Under the pieces are notes generated by a model. That model had not been told where the DNA came from. It searched no databases and worked only from the letters and a program-made list of their open reading frames with translations. The position numbers and the translations under genes are program-made. This document shows positions 47,642-57,427 of a stretch of 64,000 bases of DNA, one piece after another. Every line of letters begins with the position of its first letter. Positions within the stretch are counted from its first letter, which is position 1. Origin of the DNA: Avena insularis. Taxonomy: Eukaryota > Streptophyta > Magnoliopsida > Poales > Poaceae. The stretch is taken from NCBI GenBank assembly GCA_023614405.1, contig CM042689.1, positions 280,433,533-280,497,532 on the forward strand, in the 5' to 3' direction.

Positions 47642-48468
47642 TGGGGGGTGGAGGTGCAACAGCAGTGACGATGACTGGAGGTGGTGGCGCAGCTGTGGCG
47701 ACGACGACCGGAGGTGGCAGTGGCGGTGGTTGAGGCGGAGGGGCTCCGTCAAGGATCGCAAGGGCTGTCTGAGATGCCTCCTCAGCATCCCTGTAGTTAT
47801 TGATGGTGTTCACCATTCTTTCGAAGGTGAGGCGTCCTGAAGCCTACTTCCGCCTTAGCATATGCCGGAGAAGCATACCTTGGTCCAGTCCTTCCACAAA
47901 CTGATAAATAGCATCATCATTGGGGTAGTGTGCCAGGTCGGCCCGTATACGGAGCCACCTAGCGAGGTAACCGCGGGGTTTTCACCCTCTCTCTGAATGC
48001 AGCGCGCCATATCGAAGATGGTAACCACTCTGACGAACTTGGATCTCTGTTGTCCAGACGCACGGGCGAAGCCGACGGACTTGCAGTGATCTTCCACCGT
48101 TATATCGTGCACAGGGGTGGTTTGGGTGGGCCTTGATTTTTTCTGATCTTTGCCGGAAAACTCCGAGGATAGATCCTACATCGATCCTTCTGCGAACGTA
48201 TCCTGCCCATAGGCGGTCTGTGCGGTTCTTGATGCTCCTCCGACTCCCAGGGAACTAGTGCCCGAGTCGGTTTTGCCAATGAAGAGGTGGATATCTCTGA
48301 TGGGGACGATCGAGCACCGTGTAGGGTTCGTCTTTGCCGGGATCCATAATTCGTCAGGAGGGACGATCGGAACGTTGTCGGAGAAGAGAACACGACCGAT
48401 GGCTACGGTTCCGCTGATTCTCACGAAGATCTTGGTCCTCGCCCACTGAAGAGCCTGAAGCGCCTCTT
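47642..48468 (-). pseudogene. Gag fragment of a Tat-like Ty3/gypsy element
   Basis: Reading leftward from the primer site, an N-terminal gag piece (WARTKIFVRISGTVAIGRVL) is followed after a stop near 48178 by the capsid-like block VTIFDMARCIQREGENP (about 48020-47970). A frameshift leads to a Pro-rich stretch (APPPQPPPLPPPVVV) that ends at the junction with the LTR-like sequence at 47641. These blocks match the gag of the non-chromodomain Tat/Retand-type elements; the clade is inference. Everything downstream is missing. Confidence 0.65.
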
Positions 48469-48486
48469 GCCCCACGGTGGGCGCCA
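48469..48486 (-). other. Primer-binding site of the Tat-like element
   Basis: On the minus strand TGGCGCCCACCGTGGGGC begins two bases inside the LTR end at 48489. The TGGCGCC start is typical of Athila/Tat-type plant elements. I cannot be sure which tRNA it pairs with. Confidence 0.7.
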
Positions 48487-48488
48487 AC

Positions 48489-49026
48489 TGTCATGGTATT
48501 GCCGACGAGTACGCCATGGAGGGGTCCTCACAATGCGTGTTTAGAGACGTGGGGGAAGGAGGACGATTGACGGGTACGAGGTAGCACATCTTACCCAGGT
48601 TCAGATCCCACAACGGTGGCGGAATTCCTACTCCTTCTATAAATCACTATAAGGGCAATACGCCGAGTTATAGAGATTGGTTTGCTATGCGAGGTGACTA
48701 GAGAGTCTAAGTTATCATGACCTAAAGGCTCCCATAGGCCCGACTTATATAGTTGCCAGTTCCTAGGGTTACAGGGAGAAGTTCTAGCCGGATAGGTTAC
48801 AGAGTCCTACACTGCTTACAACTAGTCTAGTGTGTCTTGCACTCCAAGGCTCTAGGTACGTCGGTGACTCCTCCGTAGCCTTCCTTTATCCGGCATGGGC
48901 CTCCCTTCTTGATCCATCTAACTAGGCCGCCCAGCAGGCCATGGGCCATGCTACCAACTGTGGGCCACCTGGGTTATCCGGATAAGAGACATGCTATGAC
49001 GATACCCATATAGCATATCCCCGACA
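48489..49026 (-). repeat. 5' LTR of the Tat-like element
   Basis: On the minus strand it runs from TGTCGGGGATATGC to GGTATTGCCATGACA-like sequence, with TG...CA ends, and the primer-binding site follows. It is 538 bp. The partner LTR is absent from the window, so this element is truncated by what lies left of 47642. Immediately to the right begins a different LTR fragment. Confidence 0.8.
48743..48752 (-). promoter_or_regulatory. TATA box in the Tat-like LTR
   Basis: On the minus strand CTATATAAGTCGGGCC lies in mid-LTR, in a suitable position to start genomic transcription of the element. Confidence 0.6.
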
Positions 49027-49718
49027 GACCAAATTCTAAGATCATAGAGAATTATAACCTAATCATAAAACATGGCAGATCGACGTGTGTTTAAGGATGC
49101 TTACTAATGGGTATGATGGGGTGATCCTAGTTAGGGTTTGATGATGATGATTTGGTGGATATCAAAAGATGATGATCAATACTTTGGAGATGTCGCTCTC
49201 TTATTCCCATTTTTAAATACTCTAATTAGACGAGCTTATTCTCTCTCTTGTTTTATAAACAAAGATGGATTTATGCAAACAAGTCCACCAGCCATAAGTC
49301 TTGCGGAGTACACCATGTACTCACCCTTGCTTTATTGATACTTTTGACAAAGTAAGTTTTCACCTGAAGACGAGTTTGCTACTACATCGACACCGACGAG
49401 TAGCTTGGGGTTCCTGGCCATCATCCTGGAATCTATGGGCTGGGACGTCATCATTATGCTTCATGCCTCTTAGGCCATTTGTTAAGTTTGCTATGCTTAC
49501 TAGCATAATTTTCCTTTTGCTGTTTGATGTTTTTGGTCAGTGACCTCTGCTTGTAATATTTTGGTTCTTCAATCAGTTATGAGCTTTCTGTAATAATTTT
49601 TGTGTCGTAGGGTCACTACTGTGTTATCAATTCATCACTGGATATCCTCGAGCTCAAGGTTAATCTTATGCCATATAGAGGTCTGGGGTTTGTTTAGCCC
49701 TGATCCCGGTGTGTCACA
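49027..49718 (+). repeat. 3' part of another LTR, cut by the Tat-like element
   Basis: The sequence has the character of the end of a Triticeae gypsy LTR: a leader-like region with caagtccaccagccataag, then CGACGAGTAGCTTGGGGTTC, a polyadenylation-type T-rich region and the end CCCGGTGTGTCACA at 49718. The start of this LTR is not found; the most likely break is the insertion point at 49026/49027. No matching target duplication could be tested. Confidence 0.4.
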
Positions 49719-50610
49719 GTATATGTATGATGATCTTTCTTTTGGTTTACTAATGTTAGTATTGATGTTGAAATAGCCATTTTATGTATTCATGCAAACT
49801 TACTTAAAATGCAAAATATTATTGGCATCGGCAAACTTATTATAGAAGGGAATGAAGAAAATATGCTTACCTACACATTTTGTGCAAACTTATTTAAAAT
49901 GCAAAATATTATTATAGTACAAAAGAGAAATGAAAAAATATGACTACCTACACATTTCGTACTTAACGGCCTTTATACGACTAGAAGACCATTTATGGCC
50001 CAAGATGCAGGCCCGAGAAGCTCAAGTTTTTCATATGTAGGACAACAGGGAGATAAGTGAAAGAAGTATGTGTCATGTTGATTTGTTGAGAGAAGCTCAT
50101 GCCATGGTCATGACTTCAGGGTATATAAGCCGGTCGAATCGTTCCTCGCTCGGAAATGTGGGACTAAACTCCCACCCGCGTCAGTTCTTCCTGCTACGGT
50201 TTTCCGTTGGGCCCGAAAGAGCCCATTAATGTTTATGCACGGGATTAAGATGGACCGGCGCAATCTATTTGACGCCCTGAAATAGCCGTGACACGGGCGC
50301 AGGAGTAGGAGTTGGGCGCCTGCACGTCGAGTCTTACTTTTTTCTTCTATCCTATATTCTTTTTTATATTTAAAAATTTAAACAAAATAGCTATTTTACA
50401 ATTTTGAATATTTTGAAATAAATTACATATTCTTGACAGGCACCATTGGTATAGCGTGTTCGAAAAATTTGGGCTCATTTGATGAATATAAAGAAAAATG
50501 AGAAATTTACGAACACCCTTTTGGTCTCACCTAGGCCTCTTTTCCTAGAAATGTGTTTTTTCGACTTTCATGAAACAACCTGGATTTTCTTACACATGCT
50601 AACATACACA
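49719..50610. other. Spacer: unassigned low-copy-looking DNA between LTR debris and the satellite-like arrays
   Basis: The phrase CAAACTTA(C/T)TTAAAATGCAAAATATTATT occurs twice (49796 and 49884), each time followed by similar AT-rich sequence, so there is a short local duplication. A TATA plus USE-like pair lies at 50121-50165 (separate entry). No coding region is seen. Confidence 0.5.
50121..50165. promoter_or_regulatory. TATA box paired with a USE-like element, orientation uncertain
   Basis: On the plus strand GGGTATATAAGCC (TATA, 50119-50131) is followed by AAATGTGGGACT. On the minus strand the latter reads AGTCCCACATTT, resembling the plant snRNA upstream element RTCCCACATCG. The element centres are about 34 bp apart, the spacing known for Pol II-type plant snRNA promoters. 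I found no U1, U2, U4, U5 or U6 start sequence to the left, so this is either a promoter remnant or chance. Confidence 0.3.
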
Positions 50611-50627
50611 AACTAAGACACATGTAC

Positions 50628-51308
50628 AAGGTTTCAAACAAATTTGAATGTTTTTAAATTTTTGGTGGCCCCGTCAAATTTAGGCCAAAAATTGAAGTGT
50701 CTAGTAAGGATGCCTAGGGGTTAGACCTTTTTGATGTGAGATTTTCTCCATGCTTAAAAATTCCATCCTCTACCTAGAAGTAATTTTCAAATGTGTCCAA
50801 GGTTTCACACAATTTTGATTTTTTTGAATTTTTCGTGGCCCGGTCAAATTGAGGCTAAAAATGAAGGTGTCTAGTAAGGATGTCTAGGGGTTAGACGTTT
50901 GTGATGTGAGAGTAGATCCATGTTGAAACATGCCATCCTCTATCTAGAACTTAATTCTAAATTTTTCCAAGGTTTCACATAATTGTATTTTTTTTTGAAT
51001 TTTTGGTGACCCGGTCAAATTTAGGCCAAAAGTCTAGGTGTCTGGTAAGGAGGTCGAGGGATTAGACCTTTGTGATGTGATATTAGGTCCATGCTGAAAC
51101 ATGGCATCATCTACCTAGAAGTGATTTTTAAATTTTTCCAAGGGTTCATATAATTTTGTTTTTTTTGAATTTTTGGTGGCTCGGTCAAATTTAGGCCAAA
51201 AATCTAGGTGTCTGGTAAGGATGTCTAGGGGTTAGACCTTTCTGATGTGATACTAGGTCCATGCTATAACAAAGCATCCTCTACCTATAAGTGATTTTTA
51301 AAATTTTG
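50628..51308 (+). repeat. Satellite-like tandem repeat, four units of about 170 bp
   Basis: The anchor CGGTCAAATT (first copy CCGTCAAATT) occurs at 50671, 50841, 51012 and 51182, giving periods of 170-171 bp. Each unit carries GTCTAG or GTCTGG, then TAAGGA, GGGGTTAGAC, TGATGTGA and CCTCTACCTA. Units differ by scattered substitutions. No protein is encoded. Confidence 0.9.
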
Positions 51309-51660
51309 CAAGGATCATGTTATCCAAGTGGGTGAAGATGTTTCTAGCCAGCCCAGAGAGGTCAAGATCCCATGCAATATTGGCATGGGCCAACATCTGC
51401 CACGAGTGTGTGTCATGGATTGGCATAGCACTCTTATACTTAGATGTATCAACTGGGTTTGATCATTTTGGCTAGGTGCTGAGTCACACAACTACAAGTT
51501 GATGAGAGATATTCTAGCCTACCCAAAGAGGTCTAGATCCCATGTAATATTGGCATGGGCCCACATCTACCATAAAGTGTCTCAACATGTCTTGGCATAA
51601 CAGTCTTTTGCTTAGATTTATTAGTTCATATAACAGGTCATGATGAGATGTCAATGTTTT
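51309..51660 (+). repeat. Two units of the CATGGGCCCACAT tandem repeat family
   Basis: Anchors GGCATGGGCC(A/C)ACATCT at 51382 and 51552 are 170 bp apart. The units share GTTTCTAGCC, CAAGATCCCATG, TTATACTTAGAT and GTGTTGAGTCAC-like phrases with the larger array at 61990-63150. This block directly follows the 170-bp array. Confidence 0.85.
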
Positions 51661-52400
51661 CCTAAGGAAGCCATGATCTTACAAGTGGCACAAATACGGT
51701 TATTCGTGAGTCATTTTAGGCACAACTAATTAAACAAATTTCAAAAAATAGTGGCATCTTGGCATGGAGTCTTGTTATGTATACTACCACCAAGGAAAAC
51801 TAAGAAACACTGGATAGAATATCATTTCTTAAACTGAGCTAGTAGCTATGAAGATGTGTGGATTTCGACTCAATCCCCTTCCCAAAACATATTTTGTCTA
51901 AATGAGGCCATATTTGGCACACTAGTGTATCTTTGAGACACAAGACTAATGGGTTTGTTTGTACAAAACACATATTTTCATTTTTTAAGTGGAAAAATTT
52001 GAATTCCCTTTGTTTGCTTAATTCAACAATCTTCTATGATGTATTCGAGTTTTAACTAGCTAATATCGTTTCCTTAACTAAATATAGACTCAATACTTCT
52101 TGTATGTGGCTTAATTACTTTTTGTGCTTAACCAATTTTAATACAACATAATGATGATATGTCACACTCAGTAGTTTTTCAATGTAATTATAGTAAAACA
52201 AAAGCACATGAAATGCAACTGGGCCAACCGTTTAGGGAGGATGTGCGTCAGCCGTTTAATAGGTCGGGCCAAAAGTGGCTTAGCCATGCGTGTAGGATTT
52301 TGCCAAATACCTAGTCTCCATTCCTCCCCGAACAAACGATCCCAACTTTGTGACACGGGGCCGCGCAGCGCCGTCACTTCTCTACTATCGCAGACGCCGT
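51661..52400. other. Intergenic DNA upstream of the first B3 gene
   Basis: AT-rich sequence without recognisable repeats or coding regions; the last 200 bp (52200-52400) is GC-richer and may hold the proximal promoter of the gene starting at 52473. Confidence 0.4.
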
Positions 52401-52408
52401 CCATTTCT

Positions 52409-52418
52409 CCATAAAAAG
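52409..52418 (+). promoter_or_regulatory. Candidate TATA box of the first B3-like gene
   Basis: CCATAAAAAG lies 64 bases before the ATG at 52473 (context acaaggATGG, a good plant start context). It is a weak TATA match, placed plausibly. Confidence 0.4.
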
Positions 52419-53691
52419 ATAACTGCTCTCTCACGGTAGATTTACCCGCCACACTAGTCGTCATCAACAAGGATGGCTGGCACCAAAGAGGTACCATACA
52501 TGTTTGGTCTCTTCCTACCACTAAATCTCTCCCGATTAGTATTACTGATCAGATCTATATTCTATCGTAGTGTCCTACTTGTTTTGACACAAAGGGTTTA
52601 TGCGACGGTGGGGATATGTGCGTGACCAACTTTGATTTGACGTTTCAAGAGGGATTTGTGGACACCACGGTATTCATCTACCAACAAGTATATCATGTTG
52701 TTTATTTCTTTCTTATTATGTGTTTGGCAGATTTTGTTGTTAATTTGAGTCATTAATGCATGTTAGTGTCTTGGACCTGCATGTAATTTTTTGAAGTTTT
52801 ATGTGCATGTTTGATATTAAGAGTAATTGCTCTTTTTAGTCGTAATATAAATTTGATGAAGTATAGTATTATGAAAAGTTCGAAGACAATAAACTGTATG
52901 ATTATGGTTTGCACTGCATGGCACTTAGCTCTTACTGCTAAAAACATCAAGATAAGGCATATATATAATTTCATGACTCTTAGACCTTCTTTGACATGGT
53001 AATCTAATTTTAATCACATATTTGTTGTTAGGTCATCCCGTGCTACGTGAGAGCATGTTTCCTTAGTTCATATTTCGTGCGCAAGAATGACACAGATAGT
53101 TTTACTGTTGTTCTAAGGACCAATAAGGACTTGGAATTTGATGTTGATGTCACAAACCAACCAGGTCTAACCTACATTAGTGGCAGAGCATGAAAGGAAG
53201 TTGCAATAATCTACAATATTCAAGTTGGCCAAAAAATGTAGTTCACTATAAACATCAAAGTTCCTTGAAATCGTGTCACAACTAGTATCCTCCCAGCCAC
53301 CCATCCAAGTAGTGTTCCAACATAATTCATCTTGTACCAATAATATCATATTTTCTCAAATCATAAATTGCGGGATATTTCCGACTCTCGCCTAAAAGAC
53401 GTGGCATTGTTGCCTCTATCAAGGCCACCGACGGAACCAAGATAAACTGGAGGATGATGAAGATAATCATAGAAACTATAGAGACTATGCACTACAGGCT
53501 ATCACATTATTATATTGGAAATTATGTACCAGGATCAACTATAGAAATAGTCTATACCCTAAACTGGACTTAATGTCGTAGCCAAAGCAAACACCTGGTA
53601 ATCATTAGCAACATGTTTCTTTCTTTTTAAGTTTATTGTGAATGTCAAACTGGTCTTATTTGTTACTCTGTCTGTTCACTAATATAAGATA

Positions 53692-53980
53692 CTCCACTAT
53701 TCAGAAATATAAAACATTTTAGCTTTGTGAAAAGAATGTATCTAGATGTATTTTAGTGTATAGGTTCACTCTGAATCTATATACTCCCTCTATCCTAAAA
53801 TAGATGTCTCAAAATTGTCAAAATATGGATAAATCTAGACACTATTTAGTATATAGATTCATTCAAGATTTGAAAAACCTAATACATCTATTCTTGGATG
53901 GAGGGAGTACAAAAGTTGTTTAGACAAATTTGGTTCATAAAGCTCGCTCTAACACGTCTTATATTCCTAAACGGAGGGAG
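53692..53980. mobile_element. Stowaway MITE, middle of three nested
   Basis: The ends CTCCACTATTCAGAAATATA and, inverted, CTCCCTCCGTTTAGGAATAT are flanked by TA on both sides (53690-53691, 53981-53982). It lies inside the outer element and is interrupted by the inner one. Confidence 0.75.
53784..53907. mobile_element. Stowaway MITE, innermost of three nested
   Basis: Complete, 124 bp: CTCCCTCTATCCTAAAATAG at one end, the inverse of CTCCCTCCATCCAAGAATAG at the other, with TA targets (53782-53783, 53908-53909). It is long-hairpin forming and close in sequence to the copies at 55771 and 61682. Confidence 0.9.
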
Positions 53981-54537
53981 TATTAGTGAACGGAAAGGCT
54001 TATATTTAGTGAATGTAGGGAGTATCATTTCTATTCCATTCCAAGTTTAACTGGATAATTTTTTTTGGTGTCGTGCTACTTTTTTTTAAATCAGAAACTC
54101 CCAAAACTTCTTGTCCAAAATACGATGGACAAAGAAGGTGGCATGACCATTGTGTGTTATCCCCACACAATGGTGAAGGGGTCATACACCATTACAAATA
54201 AGGATGGACATCTATGTGTGAGTAGCTGGAAGAATTTCATGGACAAGGAGCGTATGCTTGGATTGGATGTCAAGATGTTGTTATTGTTGTACCAAGTGAA
54301 AAAAGCAGCTTACTTATTTGTTTCCCATTTTCCTGATGATGCCCTGTAGTTATTTTTCGTATTGAATGTTGCACTTGCTCTATTAGTGGACACCCGAATT
54401 ATGTTATCCTATTTGCTTTTTGGTCATACCAGTTTCAAGTTTTTAAGCTTACACGACATGTGTTCATATATCTACGTGAATGCTCGATTATTAAGTTCAA
54501 AATGCCATGTATAAAAATAATTCTCCATGCCAACATA

Positions 54538-54603
54538 CTCCCTCTGTTCCAAAATTTAAGACGTTTTAGTTTTGTGAAATGAATGTAAATGGAATGGAGG
54601 GAC
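54538..54603. mobile_element. Short, deleted Stowaway MITE
   Basis: TA targets at 54536-54537 and 54604-54605 flank 66 bp that begins CTCCCTCTGTTCC and ends in the inverse GGAATGGAGGGAC. The middle of the usual element is missing. It lies in the spacer between the two B3-like genes; 54606-54880 has no other recognisable feature apart from a GC-rich possible leader from 54836. Confidence 0.65.
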
Positions 54604-55420
54604 TATGAAGTACGGAAGTAAGAAAATAGGGACAAATAGAAGAAAAGAAAAGGAAAATAATAAAATCATATCTGGGCCCGTTGTATAGCACTCGCGGATG
54701 AGCAGAGCGGGGAGGAGATGGGCCAATTCATCAGCTGCCTACAAGGCGGCCCATGACTCTGCCGATAGAAGCGTCACGCGGCAGCCTTTCCGGATCAACA
54801 TTAGTTTCCTATAAAATGCATAATTAGGTTTACTCATCCCACCGTCGCGCCTATCCTCTCCTCTCTCCCTGCCCCACGCCCATCTTCTCTCGATGTCTCT
54901 GCTCTCGTTCGTGACGTCGATCCACCATCGTCCGTGAGCCCTAGACTCTCTATTCCTCTTACGTTTACATTAAATTTGTATGCTAGCTCTGATTTTATTG
55001 TCTAGATGAACTACGTAGTATATAATATATTAATTGTGTAATTGATTTATTTAGATCTTTCACTATACATTATTTGTATTTGTTGATCATGTGCATGACT
55101 GATGTTTTTAATGTGTGTACTAGTGTATGATGTGTGTAATAGATTTATATGATTATGATATTGTTTTAGAAGACATGGTGTTGTACGGAAAATGCAAGAG
55201 TGTGTGTGACTCCTTGACCTCGGGGTTATTATTTAGTGTCTTTATGCATGAAGAGTTTGAAGATTCATTGCACTATTGCTATCTTGTAATCTTTGTTGGC
55301 GGCGCTCTACCTTTTTTTAAATATGTGTATATTCGATTAATTTTGTGTAGATTATTCTATGCAATGCAAGGTTCATGTTCAATGAATATGTATAAGAGAA
55401 GACTATTGTGCGTTTTCTAG

Positions 55421-56257
55421 CAATTGGGCGTGCATACGACGTTGATGTGGTGAAAGAGAAGGCTTTGACCCATATGGGTGGTGATGGATGGAAAGAATTT
55501 GTTAGACAGAACCATGTGTTTGGGGGAGATCAAATGATTGTGTTTTTATTGGGAGAAAAACACCGAGTATCATTATTGTTTATTTCAGCGATGGCGAGAA
55601 AGACCCATATGACTCTACCATCATCTCCCAAGTATGCGAACTGAGCAAAGATGAGCATGGGCACCTCTTAAATATTATACATGCAGGTAGTACTATTGTT
55701 GGGGTCCTATTAGTAACCCATTTAACACGCGCCAATCTTGCGAAATACAACATGGTATGTTATCCTCGTACTCCCTCCGTCTCAAAATAGATGTCCCAAA
55801 TTTGTCAAAAATTGTCAAAATTTGGACGAATCTAGACACAATTTAGTATATAGATTCATCCAAATTTCAAAAAAACTAAGACATCTATTTTGAGAGGGAG
55901 GGGTAGTTATAATTATGTTCTTCCTCCTTATATGTGCATAACTTGTGGCAATCGTCTCACATTGTTACTCTTTTGATTTCATCATCTATGACGACATCAC
56001 AAAAACAACCTAAAATTTTTGTTGCATGCCTTAACATTCCCGAGGAAGGCTTGGTTGGGCTGCAGGTTGGAGATTTTTAAGTTAGCAACATTGACTACAC
56101 GATTGACAATGATGGCCGGCTGATATTCAACAAAAAGGGATGGAGGGAGTTCCATATGAAAGAAGATGATCTACAAGTTGGACAAGCCTTGCTCAATACT
56201 TCTAGGACCATAAAAAAAATTGGCATGAACATTATGTTTATTATCGACCTCATCTAG
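55421..56257 (+). pseudogene. B3-domain gene, second of two, degenerate
   Basis: A possible leader (54836-54945) and a long AT-rich intron-like stretch precede an exon after the acceptor ttttctag at 55420. It encodes a B3-like region: GRAYDVDVVKEKALTHMGG, then DGWKEFVRQNHVFGGDQMIV, the GW-KEF pattern of B3. A one-base shift near 55585 appears to connect to a second stretch (SDGEKDPYDSTIISQVCELS) ending at about 55686. A Stowaway MITE (55771-55903) lies in the next intron. The second B3-like exon (about 56006-56257) has DNDGRLIFNKKGWREFHMK and stops at TAG 56255; an internal TAA interrupts it near 56080. The architecture matches the gene at 52473, so this looks like a tandem duplicate. Confidence 0.55.
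55771..55903. mobile_element. Stowaway MITE in an intron of the second B3-like gene
   Basis: Starts CTCCCTCCGTCTCAAAATAG after TA (55769-55770) and ends with the inverse repeat tattttgagagggagggg before TA (55904-55905). Same family as 53784 and 61682. Confidence 0.9.
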
Positions 56258-57427
56258 CTATTTGTCTCTTAAGATCGATGTTTATTCGTTTCTAGCTATC
56301 CTGAAATAATTATTTATCTATTTTGCTGCCACATGTGAGAACATTATTATTCGACGAGTTAACATATCAATATGTGTAGCATTATTAGCCTAGTGTTGTA
56401 TACATATTTAATATTCTCCCTTCAAACCTAGCATGTATATTTTTAATATTCTCTTCAAATATTCCTAATGTGTTACTATGAAACATTATAATTCCAAATT
56501 ATTCACAACACAAACATTGTCGTGATTATGTAAGTAACTTTCAATGCACTAATAATAACTATTTTCGATGCACAAAGCCACATGTAGACTCACTCATTTA
56601 ATGGTTAGCCACTCATAGTTACACTTTAAAAGCATAGACACGATTGCTTGATTGCACAATTGGCTCGAGACAGGCCGACTAAAGCCGACAGGTCGACCGG
56701 TATACGAGCTGGACAAAGCCCATGCATTATACTCCCACGTTATTTTAATCCATGGACCTAAACCCTAAACCCCCAACCCACCCACCACTCACACCCCACA
56801 TTGTACATGCGCACAAAGAGGCAACTATCTTATCAGAGGGGACGTAAATCGTATCTTGGGTTTTTCTTGTTCGCCTCAACTCCGCCCATCACCGCCAACG
56901 ACAAGATCTGAATTTTTTCCGTCCTGTCCTACGTGAGAGCTACATCGAGCTCACGCCATTTAATTTTGAGGAGCTGGATAATCGCAGCACACGCACTACC
57001 ATTGCAGGTATTTTACAGTATTACTAGTACTAAGTTCAGCAGAACTTCGATTAGAGCTTGATCCATATGAGATGAGGCGATGGTACAAGATGTAGGACGC
57101 ATTAAAAAGCTTAATTTCAATGAGTACATACATATATACCTCATTGCTAGCCTAAAACAAGTAGGCAATGCATATGAGATGAGGTGATGGCTGATAGACA
57201 GCACCATATTGTTACAGGTAAATTCCATCCTCAACTTACATACTCCTTCTGATTTAAACTAATTGACTTGGTTTTGTCTAGATTCGGATATATCTAGCAC
57301 TAAAACATGTCTAGATACATCCAAATCTAGAAAAATCTGAGTTAAATAATTTCTATCAGAGGGAGTATATAATTATCTACAATATATTTTTCTTTGTTTT
57401 AATCTAATTTTGTTGTGATATTTGAAG
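56258..57427 (+). other. Spacer and putative 5' region of the Ulp1-like gene
   Basis: AT-rich to about 56640, then a GC-richer, leader-like part with a telo-box-type motif TAAACCCTAAAC (56759-56770), found in promoters of many plant growth and translation genes. A near-duplicate phrase CATATGAGATGAGG(C/T)GATGG lies at 57063 and 57171, followed by a splice donor-like cag|gtaaat near 57218. A MITE occupies 57243-57365. No confident coding sequence. Confidence 0.4.
57243..57365. mobile_element. Stowaway MITE upstream of the Ulp1-like gene
   Basis: 123 bp with ends CTCCTTCTGATTTAAACTAA and, inverted, CTCCCTCTGATAGAAATTAT, flanked by TA (57241-57242, 57366-57367). Long internal inverted repeat. 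Confidence 0.85.

Larger units (their letters stand above)
53666..54022. mobile_element. Stowaway MITE, outermost of three nested
   Basis: The TA dinucleotide target (53664-53665 and 53023+1000, that is 54023-54024) flanks imperfect inverted ends CTCTGTCTGTTCACTAATAT and, inverted, CTCCCTACATTCACTAAATA. It contains another MITE at 53692-53980, itself containing one at 53784-53907. Confidence 0.7.
52473..54349 (+). pseudogene. B3-domain gene, first of two, with premature stops
   Basis: A short first exon, MAGTKE (52473, followed by GT), may join an exon at about 52594-52669. The exon from 53032 has a REM-type B3 pattern: VIPCYVRACFLSS, then LEFDVDVTNQPGLTYISGRA, followed by TGA at 53191 exactly where B3 domains have the Trp of the GW-K-F motif, then KEVAIIYNIQVGQKM. 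An intron carrying three nested MITEs (53666-54022) separates a second B3-like exon (54095-54349, ITNKDGHLCVSSWKNFMDK, stop TAG). B3 domains bind DNA in plant transcription regulators. The stops at 53191 and about 53239 suggest a pseudogene, unless the splicing differs from what I infer. The assignment rests on the motif pattern. Confidence 0.6.

Noticed and set aside
41742..49718. One giant LTR element from 41747 to 49718
   Set aside because: The start TGTAACATCCC and end TGTGTCACA would fit, but the flanks do not form a target duplication and two different LTR ends plus a minus-strand element lie between them.
50000..50120. Possible plant U-snRNA gene next to the USE-like motif
   Set aside because: No recognisable U1, U2, U4, U5 or U6 start or Sm-site context was found; kept only as a promoter-like motif.
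50628..51660. Possible CRISPR-like regular repeats
   Set aside because: Units are about 170 bp with no unique spacers, in a plant genome; they are ordinary tandem repeats.
55127..55420. 97-codon open frame before the second B3-like gene
   Set aside because: Cys/Phe/Leu-rich, lies in AT-rich intron-like sequence and shows no similarity I recognise.
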